From: Salipiger pentaromativorans
GTDB taxonomy: Bacteria; Pseudomonadota; Alphaproteobacteria; Rhodobacterales; Rhodobacteraceae
Length of the DNA stretch: 64,000 bases
NCBI RefSeq assembly: GCF_024721115.1
Contig: NZ_JAMDHK010000006.1
Span: 67,521 to 131,520, forward strand
Direction: 5' to 3'
In this document: positions 1-8,881 of the stretch, in pieces
Numbering within the stretch: the first letter of the stretch is position 1
How the letters are laid out: the number at the start of each line of letters is the position of its first letter
The notes under the pieces: model-generated
Databases searched by the model: none
What the model was told of the DNA's origin: nothing
The model's input: the letters and a program-made list of their open reading frames with translations, nothing else
Program-made: the position numbers and the translations under genes

Positions 1-373
1 GATCCGCAAGAATTGGACAATCCGGTCGGTGATCGCCAGCACACTGGTGCACGAGAGACGAAAGAGTTTCTTTCATCGACATGAGTTTAGAGATCTTTTC
101 ATCAATCTGGCGCAGGTGCTCCTCTGCGACGGCCTTTACCTGCGCACTTTCTCGATTGTCATCGTTATAGAGCGCCAAAAGCGTACGGCAGTCTTCGATT
201 GTAAATCCCAAGGCTCGCGCTCGTCCGATGAATGCCAGCTTATGAAAATCGATCTCTCTGAAGCTTCGATACCCGTTTGCAGCGCGCAAAGGTGTTACTA
301 GACCGATATCCTCATAGTAGCGAATGGTCTTGGCCGGCACTCCTGACCGCTCGGCAACATCACCAATGTTCAT
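1..373 (-). CDS. cueR: MerR-family Cu(I)-responsive regulator CueR, 3' end cut by window
   Basis: Reading from the ATG at 373 gives a MerR protein: an N-terminal winged helix (TIRYYEDIGL) and a long dimerisation helix. A C-X7-C metal loop (CAGDHRPDC, about residues 113-121) is visible just before the sequence leaves the window. Residue 76 is Ser, the position that is Ser in Cu(I)/Ag(I)/Au(I) sensors and Cys in Zn/Pb sensors, so a monovalent-metal sensor is expected. It lies 12 bp behind copA on the same strand, so it is probably co-transcribed with it. The matching operators (TTGACC-N19) recur at 2921, 3001, 9546, 17898 and 58028. The last residues are not visible. Confidence 0.93.
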   Translation of the reverse strand, partial: MNIGDVAERSGVPAKTIRYYEDIGLVTPLRAANGYRSFREIDFHKLAFIGRARALGFTIEDCRTLLALYNDDNRESAQVKAVAEEHLRQIDEKISKLMSMKETLSSLVHQCAGDHRPDCPILAD

Positions 374-385
374 TTCTGCCTCCTC

Positions 386-2890
386 TCACTCGGCCGGGAC
401 GGGGGCGAAGTCCTCCACCCGCCCAGACTCTTGGCGCTCGTCCATCGCCGGTCTTACGCGCCGCAGCCGCAAGGCGTTCGTCAAGACAAAGACCGAGCTA
501 AGTGCCATCGCACCGGCAGCGACGACCGGTGACAGCAGCACGGCGAAACTCGGATAAAGCGCTCCGGCGGCCAAGGGTATCAAAGCCACATTGTAACCAA
601 AGGCCCAACCAAGGTTCTGTTTGATGTTTCGCATGGTGTGTCGCGAGATCTCGAAAGCGTTCACAACGCCGCGAAGATCACCGGACATCAATACGACATC
701 TGCGCTTTCGATCGCCACATCCGTGCCAGTGCCGATGGCGATGCCAACATCCGCGTGGGCGAGCGCGGGTGCATCGTTGATGCCATCGCCAACAAAGGCC
801 AATGTGCCCTGCTGGCGCAGATTTTCCAGTGCCGCCACCTTGCCGTCGGGCAAGACCCCCGCGATCACGTGGTCGATACCAGTCTCTTCGGCAATTGCTT
901 CTGCCGTTTCGCGTTTGTCGCCGGTAATCATTGCCACCTTCAAACCCAGACTGTGCAGTGCGGCAATCGCGGCTCGGCTCGAGGGTTTGACCGGATCGGC
1001 GACGCCAATCGCAGCCACCGCCTTGCCATTGATTGCGGCGAAGAGTGCGGTGCGACCTTGCCGTGCGAGCATAGTTTCAGCCTCTGCGAGTTCACCAAGA
1101 TCGATCCCTTCGCGCTGCATCATTCGGTCAGCTCCGACAACAACCTCGGCCCCGTCAACGATGGCGCGCACGCCATACCCTGTAATCGAAGTAAACGCGC
1201 TCGGTTCCGACAGTCTGATGTTTTCCGCCTGCGCGCCGCGCACGATAGCTTCGGCGATCGGGTGTTCTGATCTGGCTTCGACCGATGCGACTGCCGCAAG
1301 AACGGTGCAGCGCTCGGCTCCTTCCGCCAGCACAAGGTCGGTCAGCGCGGGACGTCCGGCGGTGACGGTGCCGGTCTTGTCCAGAGCGACAACCTTGACG
1401 TCCCCCAATGCTTGCAGAGCATCCCCCTTGCGGAACAACACGCCCATTTCAGCAGCGCGACCGGTCCCGACCATGATCGACGTCGGCGTCGCCAGTCCCA
1501 TCGCGCAGGGACAAGCAATGATGAGAACTGAGACACCCGCGACCAGCGCATAGGTGAGGGCGGGATCAGGGCCGAATATTAGCCAGACAAGGATCGTCAA
1601 GGCGGCGAGGGTCATCACAGCGGGGACGAACCAAAGCGTGATCCGATCCACCAACCCTTGAATGGGGAGCTTGGCGCCCTGCGCATCTTCGACCATGCGG
1701 ATGATTTGGGACAACGTGGTATCCGCACCAACACGCGTTGCTTTATAGGTCAGACTGCCCGCGCCATTGACCGTACCGCCCGTGACAGGATCACCAGCCG
1801 ACTTGCCGACCGGCACGGGTTCCCCGGTGATCATGCTTTCATCGACATGGCTTTCGCCGTCCACAACCTCACCGTCCACGGCGAGTCGTTCTCCGGGGCG
1901 CACAACAATCAGATCTCCGGTGCGCAAGGCATCGATCTCGACCTCGACCGCATCGCCGTCACGCAAAATACGCGCCGTACGAGCCTGTAGGCCGAGCAGC
2001 TTCTCGATTGCAGCCCCTGTTCGCCCTTTCGCTCGCGCTTCGAGCCAGCGCCCGATCAGGATCAGGACCACGATGACCGCGGCGGCCTCGAAGTAGACAG
2101 CGCGGACGGCCTCGGGCATCAGCGACGGGAAGAACGTTGCGACAACTGAATAAAGATAAGCTGCGCCTGTGCCGACGGCGACCAGACTGTTCATGTCTGG
2201 AGCACCTTTCAGCAAGGCCGGAAACCCTTTCAGATAGAACTGTCGGCCGGGCCCAATGAGCACAGCCGTTGTGAGGATGAACTGGATCAACCAGCTGGCC
2301 TGCTGTCCTATGGTATTGTTGATCGCCATATGCACGGCCGGGATCAGGTGCCCGCCCATTTCCATCAGGAAAACCGGCAAAGCGAGTGCTGCGGCCAGTG
2401 CCACCCGGCGTGCCAACCCGCGCGCTTCCTCTTCTTTTCGCGAAGTGCGATCCTGTGTTGCCGTGGCCTCGGCCACGCTGGCTGGATATCCGGCTTGCTC
2501 GGATGCACGGATGAGGGCCACAGGGTCGGTCATGCCCTCAAGATATGTGATGCGCGCATTTTCCGCCGCAAGATTAACGTTGACCTCCAACACGCCGGGA
2601 ACCAAGGCAAGTGCCTTGTCGACGCGCCCGACACAAGAAGCACATGACATGGACGCGATGTTCAGCGTCACGGATGCCGTTCGCGCTGGATACCCGAGAT
2701 CTTTCAGGGCTTGGACCGCATCTTGCAGGTGGGGCGAACCATCCACGCTGAAACGCGCCGTCTCGTTCGCGAGGTTCACCGAGACATCGGATATTCCCCT
2801 CAACGCGGCTAGGCCCCGATCCACGCGCCCTACGCATGAGGCGCAAGACATTCCTTCAATCGAGAGTGTCACTTTGGATTGATCTGTCAT
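386..2890 (-). CDS. copA: Cu(I)-exporting P1B-type ATPase with two N-terminal HMA domains
   Basis: An 834-residue inner-membrane ATPase that pumps cytoplasmic Cu(I) outward. Two HMA domains carry MSCASC motifs (Cys16/19 and Cys83/86). The membrane metal site is CPC at about 460-462, and the phosphorylation motif DKTGT starts at about Asp504. The TGE loop (MITGEP), the HP motif (SEHPIAEA) and the hinge GDGINDAP are all present. An upstream in-frame ATG at 2923 falls inside the promoter; the ATG at 2890 has a GGAG 9 bases before it and was chosen. Length and domain order match bacterial CopA. It leads a copA-cueR unit and diverges from copZ. Confidence 0.96.
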   Translation of the reverse strand: MTDQSKVTLSIEGMSCASCVGRVDRGLAALRGISDVSVNLANETARFSVDGSPHLQDAVQALKDLGYPARTASVTLNIASMSCASCVGRVDKALALVPGVLEVNVNLAAENARITYLEGMTDPVALIRASEQAGYPASVAEATATQDRTSRKEEEARGLARRVALAAALALPVFLMEMGGHLIPAVHMAINNTIGQQASWLIQFILTTAVLIGPGRQFYLKGFPALLKGAPDMNSLVAVGTGAAYLYSVVATFFPSLMPEAVRAVYFEAAAVIVVLILIGRWLEARAKGRTGAAIEKLLGLQARTARILRDGDAVEVEIDALRTGDLIVVRPGERLAVDGEVVDGESHVDESMITGEPVPVGKSAGDPVTGGTVNGAGSLTYKATRVGADTTLSQIIRMVEDAQGAKLPIQGLVDRITLWFVPAVMTLAALTILVWLIFGPDPALTYALVAGVSVLIIACPCAMGLATPTSIMVGTGRAAEMGVLFRKGDALQALGDVKVVALDKTGTVTAGRPALTDLVLAEGAERCTVLAAVASVEARSEHPIAEAIVRGAQAENIRLSEPSAFTSITGYGVRAIVDGAEVVVGADRMMQREGIDLGELAEAETMLARQGRTALFAAINGKAVAAIGVADPVKPSSRAAIAALHSLGLKVAMITGDKRETAEAIAEETGIDHVIAGVLPDGKVAALENLRQQGTLAFVGDGINDAPALAHADVGIAIGTGTDVAIESADVVLMSGDLRGVVNAFEISRHTMRNIKQNLGWAFGYNVALIPLAAGALYPSFAVLLSPVVAAGAMALSSVFVLTNALRLRRVRPAMDERQESGRVEDFAPVPAE

Positions 2891-2920
2891 TTCAGTCTCC
2901 TGGAATCCCATTTGACACCC

Positions 2921-2951
2921 CAAATAGGAGTTCCAGTGACTGGAAGGTCAA
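2921..2951 (-). promoter_or_regulatory. CueR-type operator/promoter of copA
   Basis: On the minus strand: TTGACC (2946-2951), a 19-bp spacer carrying the TTCCAGTnACTGGAA dyad (2927-2945), then TATTTG (2921-2926). An overlong 19-bp spacer with a central dyad is the MerR-family signature, and the TTCC/GGAA arms match known CueR boxes. It sits 30 bp upstream of the copA start codon. Confidence 0.88.
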
Positions 2952-3000
2952 TACCCAATTTGAACTTTCCTGGCTTCGCTTTAAAAATCTACGGAGACCC

Positions 3001-3031
3001 TTGACCTTCCCCCCACTGGAAGCCCCATCTG
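3001..3031 (+). promoter_or_regulatory. CueR-type operator upstream of copZ
   Basis: TTGACC (3001-3006) is followed by a 19-bp spacer with a TTCC/GGAA dyad, close to the E. coli copA box, and a weak CATCTG -10 (3026-3031). It lies 33 bp before copZ on the plus strand. With the 2921 site it forms a divergent CueR-controlled region. The poor -10 lowers confidence in the exact promoter, less so in the operator. Confidence 0.75.
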
Positions 3032-3064
3032 CACTGAACAAGCTGTCACAGAGGAGACATCGAC

Positions 3065-3262
3065 ATGAAATTCAACGTTCCCGACATGAGTTGTGGTCAT
3101 TGCACCAGTACGATCGAAAAGGCGATCAAGGCAGCTGACGCAAATGCGAGCGTATCTTGCGACATTCCGGCCCGCACGGTTTCTGTTGAAGGTGCACTGT
3201 CAACAGAACGGCTGACGGCCCTGCTTCGTGAAGCTGGGTACGAAAATACCGTGACTGCCTAA
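3065..3262 (+). CDS. copZ: Cytoplasmic copper chaperone CopZ (HMA domain)
   Basis: A 65-residue single HMA domain with the metal motif MSCGHC near the N-terminus and a ferredoxin-like length. Family members bind Cu(I) through the two Cys and deliver it to CopA HMA domains or to CueR. A GAGGAG ribosome-binding site lies just upstream of the ATG. It diverges from copA and is followed by a strong hairpin, so it is probably monocistronic. It has no signal peptide, as expected for a cytosolic chaperone. Confidence 0.93.
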   Translation: MKFNVPDMSCGHCTSTIEKAIKAADANASVSCDIPARTVSVEGALSTERLTALLREAGYENTVTA

Positions 3263-3268
3263 TCTATG

Positions 3269-3302
3269 GGTCATCGCACCCGTCGTGACGGGTGCGATGA
3301 CC
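3269..3302. terminator. Strong 16-bp hairpin after copZ
   Basis: Perfect inverted repeat: arms 3269-3284 and 3287-3302 (GGTCATCGCACCCGTC and its complement) with almost no loop. It lies 6 bp after the copZ stop codon and before the convergent gene at 3351-3671. No T-run follows on either strand, so it may be a bidirectional barrier rather than a classical intrinsic terminator. Confidence 0.7.
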
Positions 3303-3350
3303 TAGCGATTTCTAGCGACGGATTTGCCTGGTTTTCTGAGGTTCCGCAGA

Positions 3351-3671
3351 TCATGAGCGCGAAGGCAACAGGATGAGAGCACTGCCTAGGAGGCAAAGAA
3401 GAATGCCTGCAATGTCCCAGCGGTCCGGTCGGCTCCCCTCCACTAGCCACATCCAGATCATGGACGCCGCTATGTAGACGCCCCCGTAAGCTGCATATGC
3501 CCGACCGGCCATTTCGCTTTCTGCGCGCGTCAAAAGCCATGCGAAGAGTGCCAAACTTACCAGACCTGGCCCGACCAAAAGCGGCGAACGATCGAGCCGC
3601 AACCATGCCCAGAAAGCAAAACATCCAGCGATCTCGGCAAAGGCAGCAATAAGATACCAAAGGTAAGTCAT
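3351..3671 (-). CDS. YnfA/UPF0060-family small membrane protein
   Basis: A 106-residue protein with four predicted transmembrane helices and the family features [12 protein letters not shown] near the start, AAYGGVYI in the middle and a DxxG(I) segment near the end. Length fits the UPF0060/YnfA family (about 108 residues), which is structurally related to small multidrug-resistance transporters. Substrate is unknown; a role in metal stress is suggested only by location. It stands alone between the copZ hairpin and the periplasmic DsbA-like gene. Confidence 0.85.
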   Translation of the reverse strand: MTYLWYLIAAFAEIAGCFAFWAWLRLDRSPLLVGPGLVSLALFAWLLTRAESEMAGRAYAAYGGVYIAASMIWMWLVEGSRPDRWDIAGILLCLLGSALILLPSRS

Positions 3672-3789
3672 CTTCTCGCCGCCTCTTTCAGTGGTAGGCC
3701 GTGCCTAGGTCTTTTGGTCTGTAGGGGCTCCGACTCATTCGCCTGCATCATTGCTCATCGGGCGTGATGTCAGAACCCACCGCAGAGTG

Positions 3790-4524
3790 CTAGTTTGCCG
3801 ACGCCCGCACGTTGTCGACCAGTTCCGTGAGCTTATCGCTTTCCACGAAGCCTGGAACCAGATTGTCGCCGATCACAAATGAAGGCGTGCCACTGAAGCC
3901 GAGCGACTGCGTCAACCGCATCGAGGTCGCGATATGCTCTTCAATTTCGGGGCGCTCCATGTCAGTTTGAAGGCGTTCGATGTCGAGACCGACCTCTTGT
4001 GCTATCCTGAGAACGCTTGCTTCTTCCGCCCGGCCGTTCATACCCATTAGGGCCCAGTGGAATGCCTCATACTTGCCTTGCAGCCGCGATGCGAGTGCAG
4101 CTTTGGTTGCAAACACGGATCCGTCCCCGAGAATTGGCCATTCGCGATAGACCAGACGCACATTGGGGTCAGCCTCCAGCAGTGCCAGAACTTCCGGCAT
4201 AGCGCGGCGACAATATGGGCAGTTGTAATCGAAAAATTCGATAACGGTCACATCCCCATCGGGATTGCCGAGAACCGGTGCATTCGGGTCTTGCTCGAGC
4301 AATTGTCGCTGATCGCGCAAGACGGTTGCCTGCGCTTGTGCCTGGGCTTCGGCGTCCTGACGTTGAAGTATTTCGACTGCTTCCATGATGATTTGCGGAT
4401 TCTCGCGGATAGCCTCATATACAAGTTCCTTGACCCGCGCTTCGTCCAGGTCTGCGGCCTGCACTGCCATTGGAAGTAAGGCAAATGACGATACGAGCAT
4501 CAAATTTCTGAAAATCATGTCCAT
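3790..4524 (-). CDS. Periplasmic DsbA/Com1-type thiol oxidoreductase
   Basis: A 244-residue exported protein: signal peptide ending near AVQAA, an alpha-helical N-terminal segment typical of the Com1/ScsC group, then a thioredoxin fold with CPYC in FFDYNCPYCRRA. A cis-Pro loop (GTPSFVIG) is present near the C-terminus. It probably forms or isomerises disulfides in the periplasm, where Cu oxidises thiols. Its ATG overlaps the stop of the upstream cytochrome gene (TAATG at 4522-4526), so translation is coupled. It is the last gene of the 8852-to-3790 run. An ScsC-like partner of the ScsB at 10157 is plausible. Confidence 0.88.
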   Translation of the reverse strand: MDMIFRNLMLVSSFALLPMAVQAADLDEARVKELVYEAIRENPQIIMEAVEILQRQDAEAQAQAQATVLRDQRQLLEQDPNAPVLGNPDGDVTVIEFFDYNCPYCRRAMPEVLALLEADPNVRLVYREWPILGDGSVFATKAALASRLQGKYEAFHWALMGMNGRAEEASVLRIAQEVGLDIERLQTDMERPEIEEHIATSMRLTQSLGFSGTPSFVIGDNLVPGFVESDKLTELVDNVRASAN

Positions 4525-4994
4525 TATCCCTCTTGTTCTGCTGCTGTGCGTGCGGCCTGAGCATTGCGCTCTCGCTCTGGCCAGGTCGACTTAATGAAGC
4601 CGAGAATGTTCCAAATTTCCTGATCTGTGAGTTTGCCGGCGAAGCCCGGCATGCCACTATCGAAATCTGAGCCCTGTTGTCGCATCAGTTCCGCCCCCCC
4701 GAGCTTGGTGTAGGAGAACAAAATCTGGTCACTATGGTGCCAGGTATGACCGTTGCGATCATGCGGCGGCGCGGGCAGGCGGCCATCTGAACCAGGGCTT
4801 CGCCAGTCTGGTTGCCCTTCGAGATTGGCGCCATGGCAGGACGCACAGTTTTCAGAATAGAGAGCTTGCCCCAGTTCGATATTGACGTCGTCAAACGGGG
4901 AAGAACCCTGGGAGGCATTGCCGCTGAACCACCAGGTTGCACCTAGCCCAATCAGGCCAATGGATGAAATTACCGCCAGGTAAGCTGATCTCAT
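4524..4994 (-). CDS. Membrane-anchored monoheme cytochrome c
   Basis: A 156-residue class I cytochrome c with a single N-terminal transmembrane anchor, heme motif CASCH in a YSENCASCHG context, and a distal Met within GMPGFAGKL. The start at 4994 (MRSAYLAV) was chosen because its ATG overlaps the TGA of the multicopper oxidase (ATGA, 4991-4994); the longer frame from 5060 would run into that gene. Context suggests it carries electrons to or from the neighbouring oxidase. Redox partner not established. Confidence 0.9.
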   Translation of the reverse strand: MRSAYLAVISSIGLIGLGATWWFSGNASQGSSPFDDVNIELGQALYSENCASCHGANLEGQPDWRSPGSDGRLPAPPHDRNGHTWHHSDQILFSYTKLGGAELMRQQGSDFDSGMPGFAGKLTDQEIWNILGFIKSTWPERERNAQAARTAAEQEG

Positions 4995-6385
4995 GCGACC
5001 TCCAGCCACGTCATCATGCCGGATGCCGCGTGCGAGAGCATGTGACAGTGAAACAGCCACTTTCCCGGATTGTCGGCAACGAAGGCGATCTCGCGAGTCT
5101 CGCCACCGAACATCAGCAAGGTATCCCGCAGGGGACCAACTTCACCGCCCTCCAGCACCTCCCGGAAATGCATCCCGTGCAAATGCATGGCGTGGGGGAA
5201 GGATGTATCGTTGTAGATCTCCACTCGCGCTGTTTCACCGCGTGACAGGCTAGCCAGTGGCTTCTCGGTCATGCCCACGGTACCATTGAAAGCCCAGAAC
5301 TGGTTCGCGTCGACCAGTTGGCGGAACGTTTTTCGCTCACCCTCAAGTATGGCTGCGTCAAGGTTGCCCATTGCCCCGCCTTCCATGTTGAGCCTGATGC
5401 GTCTCGCCTGCTCCAGTCCCGGCACATCCATATTAGGGTTCGGTGGCAGAACTTGGGGGACATCCCGCACAGCGGAGGCCAAAGTGCCGGTCACGCGAAA
5501 CTCGGTTTGGGCAAATCCCTGGCCGTCTTCAAGCCGCACCAGATGAGCACTTTCCCCTTCATCCGCAATGACGTCGACAAACAAATCCGCTCGTTGGCCC
5601 GGCCCAAGGATGATCGGTTCGCTGATCTCACTCGGCGTCACCAGTGGCATTCCGTCGAACGCCATCACCCACCCCTTTAGACCTGACAGGCCCAAAACAA
5701 AGATCCTGGCATTTGCCGCGTTGATCAACCGAAGCCGCATCCGCTCACCCTGGCTCACGTTGAGCGTAGAATTGAAGCTTCCGTTGGTGGCGACAAAGTT
5801 GCCACGTCGGCCTGCATGGCTACGATCATGAACGGCTTCAAAATCTGGGTCGAGTTGTGCGGTCTCCGGGTTGAGGAGCCAATCGTCAAGAATAAGGACT
5901 TCATCGCGATCAACATCCGGGGCTATCGGTTCTTCGACGATCAACGCTCCGTAGAGCCCACGAGCGACCTGTTCGACGGAGCGATTATGCGCGTGAAACC
6001 AAAAAGTTCCTGCATCTGGAACGGCAAAATCGTAGTCGAAGGTTTCGCCTGTGGGGATGGCATCTTGGGTGAGCCCGGCCACGCCGTCCATCGCATTTGA
6101 TATCCGCACGCCATGCCAGTGCAGGGACGTCGCCTGCGGCAACTTGTTGACGAGCCGACGTTGAAGACGCGCGCCCTGCCGAACACGGATCACGGGGCCA
6201 GGAAACTTTCCGTCATAGCCCCAAATCTCCGTCTTGGGGTAGTCCGGAGGGGCGAGTTGTACGGCGCCACTTTGCGCTGTCATCACCTGAAATTCAGGGG
6301 TGGCTGCAGATCCGGCCTTGGGGAAGAAGCTCAACGCACTCATTGCCAACCCCGATTGAATGAATGCTCTTCTGGTGTGTGTCAT
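4991..6385 (-). CDS. Tat-exported multicopper oxidase (CueO/CopA type)
   Basis: A 464-residue three-cupredoxin oxidase, starting at the ATG at 6385 so that the Tat motif (TRRAFIQSG) is N-terminal. All copper ligand blocks are present: LHWHG, WFHAH, HAMHLHGMHF and the T1 block HCHMLSHAASGMM. Relatives oxidise periplasmic Cu(I) to Cu(II). It lacks the long Met-rich insert of E. coli CueO. It is embedded among c-type cytochromes and coupled to one by ATGA overlap, so electrons may exchange with the respiratory chain as well as O2. Confidence 0.92.
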   Translation of the reverse strand: MTHTRRAFIQSGLAMSALSFFPKAGSAATPEFQVMTAQSGAVQLAPPDYPKTEIWGYDGKFPGPVIRVRQGARLQRRLVNKLPQATSLHWHGVRISNAMDGVAGLTQDAIPTGETFDYDFAVPDAGTFWFHAHNRSVEQVARGLYGALIVEEPIAPDVDRDEVLILDDWLLNPETAQLDPDFEAVHDRSHAGRRGNFVATNGSFNSTLNVSQGERMRLRLINAANARIFVLGLSGLKGWVMAFDGMPLVTPSEISEPIILGPGQRADLFVDVIADEGESAHLVRLEDGQGFAQTEFRVTGTLASAVRDVPQVLPPNPNMDVPGLEQARRIRLNMEGGAMGNLDAAILEGERKTFRQLVDANQFWAFNGTVGMTEKPLASLSRGETARVEIYNDTSFPHAMHLHGMHFREVLEGGEVGPLRDTLLMFGGETREIAFVADNPGKWLFHCHMLSHAASGMMTWLEVA

Positions 6386-6441
6386 TTCGTTCTCGTTTGT
6401 TGTGCGAGCCAGTTTTGGCTCACACATTGTCTCTATTGCAG

Positions 6442-7386
6442 TCACATGTCTTTATTAGCAGCGGCGCCCTCGCCCTGAGCGACCCGGTCGGCTCGAGGTT
6501 CGTCACCATCAAGCAAGTACACGGCCATCGCTTCCAGATCATCGGGGGACAAAAAGCGCGTATTGCCCTGCACGACCTCCACCATGCTGCCGCCGAAAGC
6601 GTCGCCTGACGGCGTCACGCCAGTACGCAACGCATAGGCGAGGTTGGAAACGGTCCAGCCGCGTTCCGCCAGAGAGTTCGGCGTGATCGAAGGCGCCTTG
6701 CTCCCCCCTGGCAATGCCTCATTTCCAGCAAAAACCGCGTCAAGCAGGCGCCCGCCTCCGATATTGCGTGGCGTGTGGCAAGCACCGCAATGTGCTGCAC
6801 CTCGAACCAGCTCGCGACCGCGGTTCCATTGTGCGTTTTTCTCGTCAATGGGTTCCGTGGGTGGATCGTAGAGATAGGCCGCCCGCCATAGCTTCAGGCC
6901 CCATCTCTGATCGAAAGGAAACTTGACATCATGCTCAAGCGCTGCCTCGGCGACTGGTGGCACGGTCTGGAAAGCTGCCCAAAGGTCGGCAATGTCCTGA
7001 TCCGTGAAATCCGCATAGAACGGATAGGAAAAAGCGGGATAATACGGCTCTCCGCTAGGACTAATGCCCTGGCGAACCGCCTTGGCGAACTGCTCAACCG
7101 TCCACCCCCCGATGCCGTTCTCTTTGTCTGTCGTCAGATTGGGCGGAAAAAACGTGCCAAAATCTGTCGCCAGCCCCGCGCCGCCTGCGAGTGCGGCGCC
7201 GCCAGCCTCTGAATTGGTGTGGCATGAAATGCACCCGGATACGCGAGCCAAATAGGCGCCGCGCTGGACATCACCCGTTTGCGTGATCGACGCGGGCACC
7301 TTGCCAATCGGCCAGATCACAAGGCCGCCGACCACAAGGGCGCAAAGCGCCCCTGCAGCAAAGACCAGTTTTTTCATCCGGCACAT
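6442..7386 (-). CDS. Diheme c-type cytochrome
   Basis: A 314-residue protein with an N-terminal membrane segment and two cytochrome c domains, with heme motifs CISCH (first domain) and CGACH (second). It resembles the diheme cytochrome subunits of alcohol/aldehyde or gluconate dehydrogenases. Start 7386 lies 2 bp after the preceding gene's stop; an ATG at 7377 is an equally plausible start. No dehydrogenase subunit is nearby, so it probably serves the multicopper oxidase or another local donor. It lies in the same minus-strand run. Confidence 0.87.
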   Translation of the reverse strand: MCRMKKLVFAAGALCALVVGGLVIWPIGKVPASITQTGDVQRGAYLARVSGCISCHTNSEAGGAALAGGAGLATDFGTFFPPNLTTDKENGIGGWTVEQFAKAVRQGISPSGEPYYPAFSYPFYADFTDQDIADLWAAFQTVPPVAEAALEHDVKFPFDQRWGLKLWRAAYLYDPPTEPIDEKNAQWNRGRELVRGAAHCGACHTPRNIGGGRLLDAVFAGNEALPGGSKAPSITPNSLAERGWTVSNLAYALRTGVTPSGDAFGGSMVEVVQGNTRFLSPDDLEAMAVYLLDGDEPRADRVAQGEGAAANKDM

Positions 7387-7388
7387 CT

Positions 7389-7961
7389 TTACTTCGCCTC
7401 GTAGCGGAATTTCGCGTGACATGCCGAACATGTCTGGGTCACCATGTTGAATGCCCCATCTGCGGGCATCGAGGCATAGTCCATCATCGGGCTTCCTGAC
7501 GAAGTTCCCATCATGGACGAAGCTCCCATCATGCTTCCGGGGGATTGCGTGCCCATCATGGAGCCTGCATCCATTCCCGCACCTGACGCCATAAGCCCGT
7601 TGTCGGCGGCCTCGGCAAGACCTTCGCTAACCACCTTGAGCTGCTCTGCGAGCGCACTGAATTCTTCCCAATCCGACCAGATCTCGGGCTTTGCTTCCGA
7701 CGGTTTCCCAGCAGACCCTTCGGGAAACAATTCGGTCATGCCTTCGCTATGTTCGACAAAGACGCGTGCTCCCGCACGAACAGCTTCAGCATCATAGGTG
7801 ATTTCACCACGCATCATCGGAGCCAGTTCTTTGACCGATTGCCCCATGGCCATCATGCCGTCCATGCGTTCCTTGACGACGCCTTCCGCGCCACCATGTG
7901 CAAATGCAGCTGCGGCCATTGTCGTTCCTGCCAAGAGGCCGATCATCAGTTTGCTTTTCAT
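7389..7961 (-). CDS. Class II cytochrome c' with Met-rich insertion
   Basis: A 190-residue exported cytochrome c' type protein: signal peptide, four-helix-bundle pattern and C-terminal heme motif CSACHAKFR. Ordinary cytochromes c' are about 130 mature residues. Here a Ser/Gly/Met-rich segment (repeats of SMMG, about residues 130-160) is inserted between helix 3 and the heme helix. Met-rich tracts bind Cu(I) or Ag(I) in other periplasmic proteins; that role is inferred here. It is followed with a 2-bp gap by the diheme cytochrome. Confidence 0.88.
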   Translation of the reverse strand: MKSKLMIGLLAGTTMAAAAFAHGGAEGVVKERMDGMMAMGQSVKELAPMMRGEITYDAEAVRAGARVFVEHSEGMTELFPEGSAGKPSEAKPEIWSDWEEFSALAEQLKVVSEGLAEAADNGLMASGAGMDAGSMMGTQSPGSMMGASSMMGTSSGSPMMDYASMPADGAFNMVTQTCSACHAKFRYEAK

Positions 7962-8025
7962 CGTTCCGTATCCTGTATTTCCATGCTTGATAGATTTAAT
8001 TTGATGAGGCGTGGTTGCCCCTAGG

Positions 8026-8385
8026 TCAGGATAGGTGTTTGGGAGGCGGGGTGTCCCTTAGGACATTCCGGTTAGAAAAGCTCTGATCTGGATGTTCGCG
8101 AGGCAATTGCGACAAGTTGGTCGAAGCTCTCGGAGCTGATAAAATGACAATTACCATATTTTTCGAGCAGTCCGGCCCCGGATCGCAATGCCCGGGGAGA
8201 AGATTATCTGCATCTTCCTCATGAGAGGTCTGATGTTTTTGCGCACTTCGTTCGGAAACTTTGGCAGCGACCGTTTCATGGCCAATTGCATCGAGAGATC
8301 CCGCCGGGAGAACGACAAATAACGCAATCGAGACCAGCAGGAGAATCTGGATCGCGCTACGGAAGATGTTCAGCCTGACGACCAA
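8026..8385 (-). CDS. Small exported protein of unknown function with C-x5-C motif
   Basis: A 119-residue protein with one N-terminal hydrophobic helix (possible signal anchor), an acidic/His stretch, and a GHCDPGPDC element. No family recognised. It is 2 bp from the cytochrome at 8388 and apparently in its operon. A similar layout (hydrophobic helix, then a C-x5-C pair) is seen in the protein at 12456-12809. Cys and His suggest metal or heme contact, but this is inference. Confidence 0.65.
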   Translation of the reverse strand: MVVRLNIFRSAIQILLLVSIALFVVLPAGSLDAIGHETVAAKVSERSAQKHQTSHEEDADNLLPGHCDPGPDCSKNMVIVILSAPRASTNLSQLPREHPDQSFSNRNVLRDTPPPKHLS

Positions 8386-8387
8386 AG

Positions 8388-8852
8388 TCAGTTGATCCCG
8401 TTCGCGCGCTGCAGTTCGCGCACGTATCCAGCAATCATCTTCACATCACCTTGGGTGAGGCCTTCAACGGGAGGCATATTGCCAAAATTCCAATGATGAG
8501 ATTGGACGCCGTTTTGCGCCGCATTCAGGAACGCGGCATCGGAATGGTGGTTCGGCTCGTAGATTTTGTGAACAAGCGGAGGAGCGACCCCATTCTGGCC
8601 TGCGGCATTTTCACCATGACAGCTGGCGCATTTTGCCTCGAACGCGCGTTGCCCCATTTGGGCTTGCGGCGAAAACTCAGCGGGAATTATTACATTGGCA
8701 ATGGGCGCGCCCTGAGGAATGCCGCTCGTGTCCGGCGGAACCATTGAGTGTCCTTGAGCGGTCTGCGCCGGGGCCGGCTGCAACGCTTGCCAACCGACCG
8801 CTCCAAGGCCGAGCACGAAGAACCCGCTAACGAACCATCCCCAGAAATTCAT
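8388..8852 (-). CDS. Membrane-anchored monoheme cytochrome c
   Basis: A 154-residue protein with an N-terminal transmembrane helix followed by a class I cytochrome c domain: CASCH at about residue 76 and a distal Met in FGNMPPVEGL. Such small anchored cytochromes shuttle electrons between periplasmic donors and oxidases. It heads the minus-strand run down to 3790 and is 29 bp from the L,D-transpeptidase upstream. Exact partner unknown. Confidence 0.88.
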   Translation of the reverse strand: MNFWGWFVSGFFVLGLGAVGWQALQPAPAQTAQGHSMVPPDTSGIPQGAPIANVIIPAEFSPQAQMGQRAFEAKCASCHGENAAGQNGVAPPLVHKIYEPNHHSDAAFLNAAQNGVQSHHWNFGNMPPVEGLTQGDVKMIAGYVRELQRANGIN

Positions 8853-8881
8853 AGTGTTTTACTCTCCTGCATGTGATCCGT

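Noticed and set aside
621-1553. 310-residue plus-strand frame inside copA
   Set aside because: It is the antisense shadow of a high-GC gene with all CopA motifs on the minus strand.
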